Below, piece after piece: positions 10,815-25,740 of a stretch of DNA of 64,000 bases; positions within the stretch are counted from its first letter, which is position 1, and each line of letters begins with the position of its first letter. The notes under the pieces are model-generated. The model was not told the DNA's origin, ran no database searches, and saw only the letters and a list, made by a program, of their open reading frames with translations. The stretch spans positions 31,121,341 to 31,185,340 of the forward strand of contig NW_019211456.1 of assembly GCF_002443255.2 (NCBI RefSeq), given 5' to 3'. This DNA is from Varroa destructor. Taxonomy: Eukaryota > Arthropoda > Arachnida > Mesostigmata > Varroidae. A program made the position numbers and the translations under genes.

Positions 10815-13800
10815 GCGCGACTTGACCTTGTCCACGAACTGCTATTATTTTTTCACCAAACATTACCGTTTGCGTAATGCATGTTAGAACTTTCGACATG
10901 CTGATGCACTTAGCGGCGGTCTACAGTAACTAATTTTTGTGAAAGCCTTAATTAATAAGCCTTGGGTGGTGCCCAAATACTTGAATGTAAATTTGGTTGC
11001 CAACCTTTTCAAGGGCATAACCCTGATCCAAATTTATCGGCCACATCAGTGTCAATGATGTGATCGTTGCAACCCGTTTACACATGTCCGGCGAAAAGAT
11101 TCTCCGCTAGGAGGACGCAGATCGCTGCGGCGCATGAAAAAGGATTTGTTGTCTCCAAGTTCGTACATAATCTTGCGCGTTTCTCGAATGACAGATGTTA
11201 TCAATACAACATTCAGAACGCTATAAGCACCAACGCGATATTCTGCTTCATATAAAGCATTTGCAACAGTTAAGTCGATGAATAGCTATGCTTTTTTTGG
11301 TGATGATTATATTTTTAACAAAGTGAACTGGTGGGTGAGCTTTTAGATCAACGTAAAGGCTAACTTACCTCGAATTAGTCTTGCGTGCTACAGTCTCCAT
11401 GGTGGTTTGCCAGCGATTAAGACACTGAAGCAAGCTTGTACGACGATTTAAGGAAAGGCCCAGCTTTGAAAGGGAAAAGATTAAGACTTTAAATGTCAGT
11501 CAATTGGCAGATTTGGAAGTTAGGCGTGCTACGTGTACATGCTCTTACATCGGATTTCGTAATATACAAAGCGTCGAAACAGGCTGCGTCATAATTGCAA
11601 TTGACCACAGGACATTCGTCTACGAAGATCCTTCCTATGTACCATGAGTAAATGGGATTTCGGAGAAGTGTAAGATGCTCGTATGACAAAATCTCATTAG
11701 CTATTGAATGAGGCGCATGAAAAACAAAGTTACGTCCTTATTTGTTACTGTTAAAATCATCACCCAAGAATACATAATTTATCCGGTTTATAATTTCTAT
11801 AGCGCAGAACCGTCCAGCGTTGTTCTCGTGCTTTTAATGAGCATATGCACGTACTGAACTTTGACACCTGGCTAAATAGCTCTGATCTAGTTTATTTACA
11901 TACAAGTGGCTAATCAGATTCTGCAGCCCTCGTCAACAACAACAAGATTGTTGTCGGATCCTAATAACATAAGGTAACAGTCGACTCGACAAACACCTCT
12001 TATATATACGTATACCTGTTCAAAAAGTTGATTAATCAAGTTGATAATCAATACCTTTTAACGATCTAACTTGTGTTCAACTAGATTGAAAATGTATTAT
12101 ATAGTTCAAATAGTATGGTAACCTAGTAGTCCAATAAGGACTCGCAGTTGAAAGAAAATCCCATAACACGCTTTGCACAATATGTCTCAATAGTGGCATG
12201 CGTGTAGCGGTGAATTTTCGAGATGGGAGAAGTAATATTATGTAAGGTTTTTTTAACTTATGGTAGCTTGTCTGAATGTATGACGATATTGACGATTTCA
12301 AGTAGATTAAAACTCCACAGATGCGCAACCATCAATTTCGGATGAGAGAGCTTTAAGGTAATCTCGGTAGCACTTCATCGTAACTTCAAAAATAGTACTG
12401 TCCATTTTTGGAGATATATATACTTCAGAATCAAATTATTGTACGTTGGGTATGCTTTGTGTGTATTACTTACTGCAGGTTGTTTCAGCATAAGTTATTC
12501 TTTCGATTTTTTTTTGCGTTTTGTTTCTCTTTTTCGATGCTTCAATTGCTGATCATCAATGCCATTTACTCAAGAAAAGCTCCTGTGATCGTTTCGTTTA
12601 CATGAGAAAATCTTACCTTATCCAAAAAATATCTATTTATTCTGCGTGTGACGATAACTCTATGTCTAAGAGGCATAGGACATCGAACCATTACTTTTTT
12701 ATGAAGTTACTCGAAGCAATCCTCGTCGAAGTTGATAAGCAAAAGGCAATGTAAAGCTGAAGATGCCATCTTTGAAGTTAGCAAACTACGTTTGAGCAAT
12801 AATCTCAGCCACTATTTTCGCCGCACACTACTTCTGTTCTCTCAACTGATGAAAAATAATAGGTCGAAAATTCTGCTTTTCCTTTTTTTTTTACATAATA
12901 TACTCATCTTTTCCGTCTAAAATCAAAGTAAACTTGGCTAATCTAGACATACTGAAGGCCAATTTCCAACACTTAACTACACAGAAACAAACAAGCAGAG
13001 GACGAGAAATAATAAACAAAGACTGATTTATGAAACAGGAACAAACGGGTGACTAAATGGTTTCATTGCTTAGATTTTACAAGCCATAAACTTATTTATG
13101 CACTGTTTTTCGCGGATACAATATTCTTGCTCACTTCACATGTACGAAAAGCTCTTCATGGAACTGTTGAGATGTAAATAATAGGAACCAATTCAATAGA
13201 ACTAATTATTTTCTAAGATACCTCTTATATTATTAAAAATCTTGATATCGTAAAATGTCTAGCAGTAAAACACAAGAAACAAATCTTCACGTAGACTAAT
13301 GCGGTTCAGTGTTATACGTCAAATGTTAAAGTTTTAAATTGCCCTAAATAGTTTATTGATACTGATTACCTATGACCCTAATTCGAGCGCTTTTGTGAAA
13401 TCTATATTTTAATAAAAACATGCTGTTTGTTTTTAGCTCTCATACTGATAGCGCTAAGACCTATTGTTACATAGAGAGGGTTTACTCTCAGCCTAGCAAT
13501 AATGCGGAACGTGTGTTAACATTCGTTGAAAATTGACTAAGTTTGAAAACTTTAAGTAATTCATGTATGAATCTCAAGTATCATCACATACGTACGATAA
13601 TCTAAACAAACGTACGAAAATACAACAAGCTTTGTTTACAGTTATCTATAAAATAACTTTATTTCGTCTTTGTTTGTTCCCCACTATAACTCAGGATTAT
13701 ACTTATATTGTTAGCGTAAGTCACAGTAATAGGTGTGGGTACACATGATTACTTTGTTACATGTCCGGCCATAGATAATGCACGCAAATTCCGAAAAAAT

Positions 13801-13834
13801 CTAAAATTGCTCAAGAGAGTTAACGAACTTTTCG

Positions 13835-13861
13835 ATATATATATATATATATATATATATA
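13835..13861. repeat. (AT)n microsatellite
   Basis: About 27 nt of uninterrupted AT dinucleotide in the region between genes. Confidence 0.95.
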
Positions 13862-16800
13862 ATGTATGTATTTACAAATATTCTCGTTCACTTCGAGAAA
13901 TCCCCCTCAAACTATCGAGCCATAAGCGACTCATCTACACCGACGTTCGCTTGATCTTGTAAATCACTGTTATTCTTATTAGTAATATAGTTTATATAAT
14001 AACATACTTGCGGTCTGTTTTCACCGGTACACAATATGATATTCTATTGTAAACCCTTGTATCATTAGTATGCTCGTATAATATAAGGTCTAATACGTTT
14101 ACTACCTCAGAATTTGTCGCCCAGATAAATAAAATGATTGTGCGCCAAAATTTCATCGTTCACAGTGTCATATAATGTAATGACCTTAATTATGGTATAA
14201 TTATTTCGGCACATGTCTCAATCGTACCTACGTAAGTACATATAAATATGAAATTAGTATTATCCATTGGTTCGAGCAGATATGTTGGCAAGCTCATCAA
14301 TACCGTGTGTATTTTTTTGTAATGCCGCAAATGTACAGTTCGCCATGAACTCGAATTTCGTTATAAGGAAAATCTAGCATTTTGGATAACACATCTGTCC
14401 CGAATACTTTAACAGGACACTGATGTTGGCTAGTCGTATTCGAATTTCCTAAATGAAACATGGAAAAGCAGTATGATCCCGCTATCCAGAGTCCTATAGC
14501 CAGATATCGTGCCTTGCTCAGTAATTTTACCTGTAACATAAGGCATTTCACGGTAGGGCGACAAACAACTCATGTCTAGGCTGATGATGACTATTAACTG
14601 CAGAATAAATGCACTCCTAGACAACAGCTCATATCGAACCAACACATTTACTGGCCCGATCAATTATCTGGCGGCATTAATAGTTAATTAATAATTAATA
14701 GCTAGACCCCGGGGGAATTTTATTAGGAATGAAAGGAGACTGCAGTCTATAATCTTTACTATTATTTCAAGCGAACAAAAATCGACAACCGCAGTAATAG
14801 AAAAAAATAATTCCTTAACACGTAAAGTTTTTCATTTTCATACGCAACGGGTTGTTGCCCATTTATATGGCTTATCGTTTAGTTTTGGCTCAGACGTGCA
14901 TTGAGAGACAGGCTTTTCCTACTTACATAGGCCACCTTATTCGAATAAGAATGGCCATCTTGACGTGACGCTACCGCCTCACACTTAGCTAAAGGCATAT
15001 TGAACAAAGCGCGGTATTAATTGGCCCCGATTTGTTTCGAATGGGTTGTCTGTTTAGGTTCGAGGAGCGTCGCGCACTACGCCTCAAATCGATCAGTAAG
15101 TGATCAAGGGTTAGCACTGCTAACTGGCTGCAATGTCCGCAAGTTTACCAACCGATATTGTGCGCGCTTTGTATGTCTCTTCAGAAATCGGAAACAAAAG
15201 CAGACAAATTGTACTGATTCGTTTACGCTGTTATACTTCAATATCACTTATTTTTCAATGTAACGGTTATTCCCACGTTGCTGTGGCTAATTGCATACGA
15301 AGGTCAAAATTCTATGCCGCCAAAGCTGATGCTATCTATCCACCCATCCCGTCTGATGAAGGCCGTCACAGACATAGGTACCTGATCACTAGATCACAAT
15401 CGGAATGAAAGTGTCACATTTTCAGGTATCTGACAACAGCTATAGTGCCGAATTGAAACCATGTGACCATGTGCTGCGTTTATATTGACTCCAAGGTGTG
15501 GCAATTTGCGGGTATCAACGCGGATATCAGTTCACATAAGCCTTAATCACCCAAATCCTGCTATACGGTAGTAGCCGAAGCTTACACGAGATGGCCGTAC
15601 TGAAGCGGAAAGTAGTTCACGGCTGAGTTACACAATCGGCGTTACCGTCAGTGGAGTAACCCCCTTGACGCCTAACCCTAACAGTATCAGGTTGCTTTTG
15701 CGCTAAATACGTAGATACGAGATAGACGTGTAACATCATAGGAACGCATTGAATCGCGTTCCATGGCCACTGTTGCAGGTATAAGGAAGGATGCTCACGA
15801 AGGGTTCAAAAGCGTTCAAACCTCTGATGGCTCATGAGTCGATGAAGTTATTTATTGACAGTACAATACCGTTATGCACACTTGTCCGCCAATAACAAGA
15901 CTTATACGTTGAAGCATAGTGCGCAGGGGGTTACGACAAGTGACGGATGACAATTCGAACAGCTTTTTTTTTTTTTAAAAGTCATACTGTTATTTATCTT
16001 AGGTCGGCCCGTGATACCAATGATGTATCTTTTCCCGTTGCCATGCACAGCTTTCAGTTGCTGGTAAGTAGTGCCACAATGTAAAGCACTTGAATGGGTG
16101 CAGCCAGGTCAAACAGCACAGCTGGCGGAATTTTGAAGCATTGTTCAAAGATGTAGAATCTCCAGGAATACTTCTTGATCCTAGCTAGCACTTACATGTT
16201 GAATCTACCATGGAAGAGTTATTGAAAAACTACAATGTACAATATCAAAAACAAATGGATTTAGCAAACACCTGACAACAAAGACCACGTCACGATAACG
16301 AAGTATTGTGTTCTAAGGGTTCGTCTCTAGAGTTACACATTATAACGTTATTATTATTCGCTTGTTTCATATTTTATCGTCCTGAATTCGAGCCCTTGAA
16401 CGTCTAACTTAATTCCATATTATTATTGTTACGTTTCTCAAGGCCATCTATGTACATATAAACATACTTTGTGGTAAGGTAGGCCACAGTCGTACTTTCT
16501 TTTGCAGCGCTTTGCCAAATCTAGCTTATTAGTATTTATCAGCTACATTAACTATGAGTCGTATTCGTACTCATAATGTCCTGGCGTCTTCCATTACCAA
16601 CATCTAAAATGTCATACCGGCTATTGGATTATCGCCTACATACGCCACTTTTTTTTTAGCTTCAGTGTCACTCATTATATAAGTATTGGGAGTAGAAAAT
16701 TCCTCTCTTTATATACAAATATCCCTCTTCATGTACTTGATTATCTAGAGAAGCGCTTAATGGTCCAAAAAATTTCCTCGTCATGTTGGGCCAACTAGAG

Positions 16801-16866
16801 CAAGCAAACGCTTCGTTCAGAACAGTTTAACAGCTATGACATATCCCGGACAGACAAGAAATAGGC

Positions 16867-16882
16867 ATATATATATATATAT
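16867..16882. repeat. Short (AT)n tract
   Basis: Sixteen nt of AT dinucleotide just downstream of the claudin-like stop codon, so probably in its 3' untranslated region. Confidence 0.85.
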
Positions 16883-16929
16883 CATACGCAGTATCTCCAA
16901 CTATGTAGATGATTTCAACAGTCGTCATT

Positions 16930-17431
16930 CTAAGCGATTGTCGTGATCTGAGGCCCATGATGACCTTGGGATTGGGTCCTTGGCGGCGATGGCTGCATCT
17001 GGAAGCTCTTGTTATCGGCTTCAATCTCCTTACGTAGATGTTTACCATCGACGAATAGAAGTACACCGGCAAAGTACTCGACCAGTGTACCAATGACACC
17101 GAGTACGAACGACCATGACAGGTAATTGTGGTCTGGATCGGGCATCCAATCGCGACCATCACCCAGAGCGCCAAACACAATAACAGCAACTGAGTCGAAC
17201 ACCGCCGAAACGAGAAGAAGGGCAGCTGTCAGCTGCGTTAAACGCAACTCGAGTTCGGCTGGCGCGCACAAATGTACGGCCATCAACACCAGCGACGCTA
17301 GAAGGAGCAAAGTGAAGCCAATGGTGAACAAGGTTTGTGTTGCAATGAAGAAAGGTGGCTCAAGAAGGTGACGAATAATACGATACTCGCGGTGAAAAAT
17401 CCATCGGCATCCGCTGAACTCGTAGTCGTAA
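16930..17431 (-). CDS. Claudin-like exon 2 (terminal)
   Basis: Acceptor GAATTTCAG|T, entering in phase 2. Starts YDYEFSGCRW, supplying the second loop cysteine (C74), then TM2-TM4 and a tail rich in P, S, Q and H ending at the stop codon at 16930-16932. Base composition is GC-richer than the surrounding intron, as expected for coding sequence. Confidence 0.92.
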
Positions 17432-20400
17432 CTGAAATTCAGACGAAAAATAGAAAAAATCAAGTTAGCAATAATAACCCACTATGATATTGGTATATAT
17501 ATTTTATGCTTCGCTTACGCCAGTGGAAAAAATGATACGTTTTCAGCTAAGTTTAGTACTCCCTCTTGATGGCAGAACTTTGTCCTCTGAGGTGATTAAC
17601 TGCGTTTAAGATTCGCTTAAGATAGTCATGGCAATGTTGTCGAGGGCATCATCAACGTTAGAGTGTCCACAGTTCAACAACTTGATTCTATCTTGACACT
17701 ATTACAATAATTTGTAAAAAAAAAAACATGGTATTTTTCTATTATTTACATAGACTTCAATCGTTTTGAATGACGCGTGTTGACATTAATTGCGGAAAGG
17801 CTTCTCTTCCTCCTTGTGGAGACCATCATATTTCGTTTCCTCAACGATCACAGTATAATTTTCAGTTTGAATAGCATTTGACGAGCATCGCTCTGTGCAA
17901 AAATGGCTATGTAGTTGGTGCGTATTGACGGTGTTAAGAAGACGCCTACGTTAGCGTGCTATAACTGAAATAGTAGACAGAAAAGCGTTCCCGAGCATTC
18001 TACCTTTAGACGTATTCCGTGTTCGTAAATCGACTGAGAAGGTTAGGGACAGACCAATACGTCAAAGAAGATTATCAGATATTGTGATGTTTTTTGGTAG
18101 ACTAGAACGTGAAAAAATAGCATAAACCTAAACCTTTCTCCCTCCGTAGCCTACCATACGTTCGTTGTAAGGGGTGAATTCTCTGAGCGCCGAGACGTTC
18201 ACGATTAACAATAATCCTTGTGACACGGTAGGAAGCTATTTCAACAGGGGATCGTGCGTTGATTAAAAGAAACTAGACGGTGAACTAAAATTAGAAATTA
18301 AAATGATTTGAAAAACTTACAAATGCTCGAATGTTCCATCCATATCGCAGTCGCCTTAGTAGACTACAGCGCATATATAATTTTTCGAAACGAATCTCGC
18401 AGTCAGTCTTCGTTCAAGATTGCTCGCATCGCACAAAACAACTCAGTGTGGACACTTTATGGACAACTGATGATACCTGCGCCTTATACTTAGAAGTACG
18501 CGTTTGTTTACAAAATCAACCCTGTTGTTTCGAAGCGCCACCACAACTCAACGCCATCACTGCACGATGTACTTATATATTACGCAAATAAAAGCAGTGC
18601 GAATTCATGGCCATAGCACATTGTATCGATCCAAAGATTGCTTGTGGTTGTGCGATTTGTTTATTATGGGAACGGCGCAATGTGATAACAACACGATTCA
18701 ATAGCGTCAAATCTGCGGTCCAGCACGATGTCAACTAACGTGTAAAAAAAGGGTTGTGACGCTAAAATGCGACGGACGGAAGAATAGATCGCTCGGCCGC
18801 TTTTTTTGGAGGCATCTCTCATTCGGAGTGGAAAACATTGACTACCGTCTCACGGCAAAAACTGTTACGGTATGCTTGACAATCAGAACAAAGGCGCACC
18901 TCAATCCCAATGGACGGACCAGCTGACGAAACTGCGAATATGCGCGTACTGATTTCCTCCTGTTGTTGGAACGAATCCCACAAAAAGTTGACATTGCTTT
19001 TCTGTTGCATTTTCCTGCTAACTTCTTTATATACATGCAAGATAAGTGATGGATAAAATATGACTTTTTTTTTATAATGGCGCATTTTTACATATTTGTC
19101 GAAAAGCAACAAGCTCAACTCAGCTGCATACACTGTTTAAATTTGGCAGCCACTGATTTGATGCTTAAGCCTGAATCATATGGGTGTCTTACCAGAGGGA
19201 GGAAACGATGCAGAAGTGCAGAATTTAAACACCGTCTAATGTAATCATTTTGATGTTGCTGCTTATAGAGCCTTACAGAACTGAAGCCTAAATTGTCCCT
19301 AAAATGCTAGCCGCATTGACGATATTATTCGAATACTCCTGCTTAACGAACAGACACATATACATTCAGCAGACTTGGAAAGGGAAGCGTACAATTACTA
19401 TATCTGGTCTGATGGGTGCTTATCCAAACAGGTCAATCAAGTTACTTGTCTTATGAAGTCAATATATGTAAGAGATGCCGGAATCATCTGAGCTCCAAAG
19501 CAGCCGATACATATTCGTTTATCAATACCTGTACAAGCATACGCAAGAAACTCACAGTGTACAACCAAGTCGCGGTGCCTATGTTCGTCGCAGTCTCATA
19601 GTGTTTTTTAAAAGGGTAATCAGATTAAGAACATACTGCTCTAAGACACGTTGTTAGTGATTAGCAAGACTAGAATTCATTGGCTAAACTTCATGCTTTT
19701 CATCATTCAAATAAGCGACCTACAAAGTATAGAAAGGCAAAATTGTCTAGCGAGCTAAGCACATATGCCCGAAACGGGCGTTAATTCCGTTACAATTAAG
19801 ACCACCTTCAGACGTACCTCTTAAATGGACAAATGAAATCGTAAAGAAAGGAACAAATGTCCACCCACAAAAAAGTTTTTAGTTTAACTCATTCGAGTGC
19901 GCGCGAGCCATTATAATTAGAGGTTATTCACTAATGGCTAAACGTAATCTCTACAAATGCTAGGCACCGAGCGGTGTTTGACTTCATAAACAATGTTGGC
20001 AAGAACTAAATACATTAAAATGCCTTTTGAGGACCGTGAGAAAAGATCACAGGTAACTGTGCCCCGCCATCATAAATAGAGCTCTTCCTTAATACAGCCC
20101 AGTTTCTTTACGTCATATTTTTTTTCTATTCGTTATTTCCACTGAACATAAATCTGCGACAAAAAAACCGTTAGCACACAAACTATAATTTTATCAAGTT
20201 AAAGATAAGTTTTATCGACACCAAGTCTTTATACAATATAGTTCTTGCTTGAACTCCAAGACTTTTAACAGCTGATGTAATCATTCGAAGAGCTTGCGCA
20301 GCAGCGCGCGTAGAATCTGCTACATTGGATATAAAGGGGAAACTTGCAACCGAGCAGCCATTATTGTCTACGACATCGAACGCAACAAACGTTGCCTCAT

Positions 20401-21839
20401 TGCCCATCTGTATGTTGCGTATATCTGCAGCAGTTGTACAGCCACAAATTTACTCTCTTTGATCCTCGTCGTAACCACCGGCGAACGCCGAGATTAGGGT
20501 ATGGAGTAAAGCAAAAAAACGATTTTATGATCAAGCTCAGTCCAGGAAAAAAGTCTTCGATAGAAGTAGCGCGCGTATATTTATGATGGGGATTTATTTT
20601 GCGAGAGATCCTTTCAAAACCTAGAATTTAGTTTGGGACATAAGTCTACAAGGAAGGGAGCGATGAATAAATTCTAGGTCCCTACAAGAGTGATCGAGAT
20701 TGCGGTCATGGATACCTTAAACGTTGATAGCTAATAATATAGTTTGGTGGCAGATAAGTTAGTGAATTGAGCACAAATTTAGATAAAAATAGATTAAAAA
20801 CAAAAGCGTTAAATAGAAATAGTTAAGAAAATCCCGTCAGAACGACTGATGTAAATATAGATAAATTGTCAACAACCAAAAAATACAGAATTATCTAAGT
20901 AAGTTTGATTTGCCTCAGAACTTAACCTGCAACCTATTTCCTCAATTGCATTACTGAGACAAACTTGTCAAGTCCATTGTGTCTTTATTTGGCGCGTGAT
21001 TCCACTCCAAGCGTAATTTTATAAAGAAGAATATATATGCAAAACTTAGGTGCAAGTATCTAATCATTGTGTTAGTATAGAAAATCCCATTGTAAGGCTC
21101 GTGAAAATATAGGAACCAAATTGTATGATCAGTTTCAGCTCATAAACTAAAGTGCTTTCGCAGATTCGGAACCGTTCAGAAACGGTTAATTGTGTTTATA
21201 TATAAGATCCGTACAGTTACACCGACAACGAACTTATAATTTACGTTTTCACATGGACCGGTTCGAGCCTTGTCGAACCTAGAAAATATTAAAGCTCTAT
21301 CGAGAGATCGTTATATATATAACAAGGCTCGATACCGATATCGATAATATCCTAAAAGTCTACAAACACGCAATAGCTGTCTGCATGTATAAAATTCAAT
21401 CGGCATGTCTGTGATTTACTTACGCAGATCTCTATTTCTATCGAGATCGAGGGAGGCTGATGTAATATAAGCAATAGGTCAATTTAGTTTTATTCTTTTG
21501 GTACATAAGAGAACAATCCACTAATAATGAACAAGTATTTTCAATAGTCGAGTCAACATAGTTTTGTGCTCTTTACGGTTGATTTCATTTTTTCTGTTTA
21601 ACACCCAGAAGAATATTACATTCAGTCTTCCTTAACGACCAAGTGAACCTTCCTAGCCTTGGCTGAAAACCACTTTGTTGCCAAAAATCCATTAGCATTA
21701 CTTGTTTCATCTTATCTATTTCAGTATATTATTAGTAGAGGTACAATTAACTAAAGCGTTTTTTGACTAGCTAGCGTATTAACATTATAACTTTATCATT
21801 GAACATGCAATTTCGGTTCATCTGAAATTTTGTCGAGAT

Positions 21840-21876
<37 letters not shown>

Positions 21877-24800
21877 CATTATGTATACGGAGAAAGTGAA
21901 GTTTGAGAGAGGAGATTAATGAAAAAAGTTAGATTAGGGCAGGCTTTATTGGTAACCTTTGTTTCACTTACTGCACATGTTGCTAATTGCGAGTGAGACA
22001 AGGACAGATGTTCATGCGCTTTACGGAACATCTGGAGGTCTCTTGGGAGATTTAACCAAGACAAAAAAAAAGATAGCAAACCTTACTGAGGTGTATGATA
22101 GATGCATGAACGCCTCATAACTAAGACGCGCAGCTATTTAACTATTGTTAAGTATTGTTTTCCACTAAGAGTGGTAATTAAGGAATTCACTCCACTGATG
22201 AAGGTATATTACGCTTTGTTACCTTCATGCTCACTAGATAGATAAACGCCTGGGTTGCGTTCTCTTCCTTATGTTTTCATACGCATCCGTTGGTTAGGAA
22301 ATGACTAAGAGATTGAGTCAATTCGTTTCGGAAAAGTGAATGGCATTTGCAGTATCTACAGTACGTCCAGTATTTTACTGATAAATAAATTAGTATTTCG
22401 TATATCCACATATATATTGCATAGTCTCAATGGGAGCTATCCAGGAAATCGCTGAAATATACTTGGTTGTCCACCACGGGAAACGCATTTGGCAATTGAG
22501 CGACCCTCGACATATATTTTATTCAAAGAACGAAAACGGAACCTTTTATCAGGCCAGTGAAACAAAATAGTATTATCCCACTTAAGCTTCTCCCTGAAGC
22601 TATCGTAACTAACTGAAGATCCTTCAAAGACTGAATCGCAAAAAGACACGGAAGAGATAAACTAAATTGTAGTTCCTTCTCTCTAAAGATCGTCGTTCTC
22701 TCTGCGGTCACCTGGATCTTTGACCAGCGAACAACTAGCTTTGAAAGCGCTAACCTCACACAGGAGTTCCAAGTGACAACCAGAGAGTTGTTACGCATTT
22801 GGGCTTATGTGCAAGTTTACTCCTAAGATACAGGGAGTTACAGCTAATCGAATCGGTATGCGCTAACTAGAGGTATGCTACTATGTTGGCTTGACTCAGT
22901 CTATCCGATGTGTAGAATTGCATTTCGTGGCTACAATCAAACCGAAGTAATGCATAGTTATAGCTGCCATCTAGCGCACAGCTTGCATTCCTCAAGAGAA
23001 CAGGTAAAAACACAGGAAAAAATGTTCGCCAAGCGCTTAGCTGCTGCTTGACGAGGCAAACCTAAGGATTTTCTGAGCATTCGCGACCCCTGCGGAGCCG
23101 CTTGCTCCTCTTTCTACTCAACTCAACGGCTGCAAAAGGTGACAGACAGGAACACGGAGAGAACCTCTCTAAGAATGTGCACAGGACTGTGCCCCTTCAC
23201 ACACATTCAGATTGCATGAGGTTGTACACAAGCCTTATTGGCGCCACCAGATGGCGTGTAAGAATTTCGTTCGCCGAGGCAAACTCAGTCATCGAACAAA
23301 GAAATGAGCCTTCGATGTTTAAACGCTATTTCGCAAGGACATTTTGAATTCGTGGAATGTCTGAAACAAGTTAGCCTCAAGCCTAGTTAGTCCTATGCAG
23401 AAGCCGGACAAGAATCTTTCTTAGTTCATTCGTCTTACCGCTGGTGCAAGTAAGCCCCGTCGCTATACAGCTACTCTATTTTTTAAATAATCTGTATCTG
23501 CTTAGTAATATATCTAAGTTGTATTTGCTTTAGTAAATAACTTGAACGCAATTGCTGAGCACACTGTATCTTTAACGAAAAAATTGTGTTCTATTCTCGA
23601 AGGAATATACATACTAGAACTCTACTGCTTTCATGCGACCGAAACGTTAGCTTTATGCAACGAAACTCGTTGACCTAAATAATCAGGTTTCTTCTACTTA
23701 TTCTTTCTGATATACGAAGTCGTTCACGTAGCTCGACTAAGACATATGAACTTCTTTTTTGTCGATCTAAGCGGGACACTAATAAACACAAGCTTATTTT
23801 GTCTTGAAGTAACAGCATTTATTCATCTATATTGCTGACTTAAATAAGTTGTGCGGACATGACAATAACCTAGATAACGCCTAAAAAGTGAGCAAAATCC
23901 AGGCTTTTAAAAAACAAACCTTCAACAGAATTTATTGGCTATGATTAATCTACATGGACTCATAGTGGATGCCAGCGTATTTTACTTTTTCATTTTCCTA
24001 CATAAAAATGTCGAATTGGTCTCGGCTGCTTTATGGCACTGCAAGACATTTCGATGACGTGCTCCATTGCGCCCATAGGCTACCATACAGATCCACTTCC
24101 TTCGATCTGATCGGTACCAAAGTGTTGTCGATGCAAAAAAAAAAGGTATCGGCCAACAAATTCGCGCATCTAAGGAAACTACATATATTAATAACAACGT
24201 AAGGATGAGTTGCTGTTGGAGTCGCAGAAGCTCACTCGTTGCTGTTAGTGAAATATTGACATTTAATAATACAACTCGACACTAGCAAAACAACTGATTT
24301 TGAAAACAATTAGCTTCTTAGCTCCTAAATTAGTTTTGGTAGGATAAAAAATACTGGCATTTCCCCAAACGTGTAGAACTTCTTGTTTTCGTTGGAAAAA
24401 AAATTGAATATTGCAACATTATTTGTTGATATTGGTCTCAAAGGATTTGTTTGCACCCTATACATTTCAGGAAAGAGATCACAGTGTCAGTGACGTACGA
24501 AAACAGTATAGCTCCATATATGCGTATAGTGCAAAAGCAGTTGGCTAACAATTGTCCCAAGTCAAACCATAAGGTAGCATTACTTTTTCTAGGCGATAAA
24601 AACAACATCACGTCAAACGTTTAACAGATCAGGTGAAGGATTTAAAGATTCCTCAGTGGCATAATAGTCCATTTTAAATATGATTAATTGACCATTCCAT
24701 AAACAATTATAGGAATATTAGCATCTGTCATTTTTTATTGCCATATTTTACCCTAAAGTCGGTTGTAGATACATATGTTTAAAGATAAGTTGGATAATAA

Positions 24801-25678
24801 AACCTTTACTATATAGCACGATCAAAGTGGATGATTTTGTGTTACAGTACAAAGAAATGTTTTGGATACTTTTCTTCAGAGCAAACTACTATCTTTGAAT
24901 ATATCGTCTACCTACGTGTCCTACCTAAGTCAGGCATCTACCTAAGTGCTGTCACAATACCAACTAAAATGGTATCTCCTTAGCTTAACTGTGGTTTAAG
25001 GTCAACGTGCTAAACCTAAAATAGAGAAATAACAATATGGAAATAGCACTTGTTGCCTATAAAGGATACGTGTTAACGAAGCAAGACGCAATACTCCATT
25101 GGTTTTTTTTTGTATAGAATTTGTATAGAATGCAAACGCTTCACCTATTTTGCTTCAATTATGTTCTAAACGCAGCTCACGTTACCATCGCCCTTATCAC
25201 TGTCGGCACAAGGAAGTCGGAGATATTATCCACTTACTTATCGAAATTTATTCGTGTTATGTTGTATCTATAAGACGTCTGTCTACGAAAGTACAAAACA
25301 ATTTGGAATGAAATAATAGTCAAAAAACGTTTGTGACCGGACTTTCACTTCAGCTTCGAACACCGAGGTAAGCATTAGTTGTCCCTGATAATATTTATAT
25401 CCAAGGTACTTTTTGTTCGTTGCACTGTGTTTCTCCTTGAAACAGTGACCTGTTGTACGTGTAAATCATCCTATAGGTCATTGTCTGTACTTAATGGAGG
25501 TTATTATATTATATTAAACTATGACGACGATTTCCATTGAGTGCCCTGTTGAAACGAAGCACAGCTAATGCAGTTCGGATGTACCAAATATTACATCTAT
25601 GCCACCAAATGCCCAACGTTCTCAAATTATATCAAATACCTATAAAAACAACGTCTACACAAGCCGAAGAAGATTGTT

Positions 25679-25740
<62 letters not shown>

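Larger units (their letters stand above)
9020..16929. other. Intergenic region; no gene recognised
   Basis: About 7.9 kb between the first recognised chitin synthase exon and the stop codon of the claudin-like gene. It must hold the chitin synthase promoter and probably its first exon or exons, plus the claudin 3' end. Open frames here are short, unconserved and often overlap on both strands. I recognise no protein. Visible items are a 16-bp palindrome at 9424-9439, a TATA/initiator-like pair at 10778-10814 and (TA)n runs. Confidence 0.6.

Noticed and set aside
14297..14663. Two overlapping minus-strand frames between chitin synthase and claudin-like genes
   Set aside because: No match to the expected chitin synthase N-terminus or to any family I know; AT-rich composition like the surrounding DNA.
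18819..19133. 104-residue minus-strand frame inside the claudin-like intron
   Set aside because: No recognisable domain, and the flanking claudin-like exons already join in phase without it.
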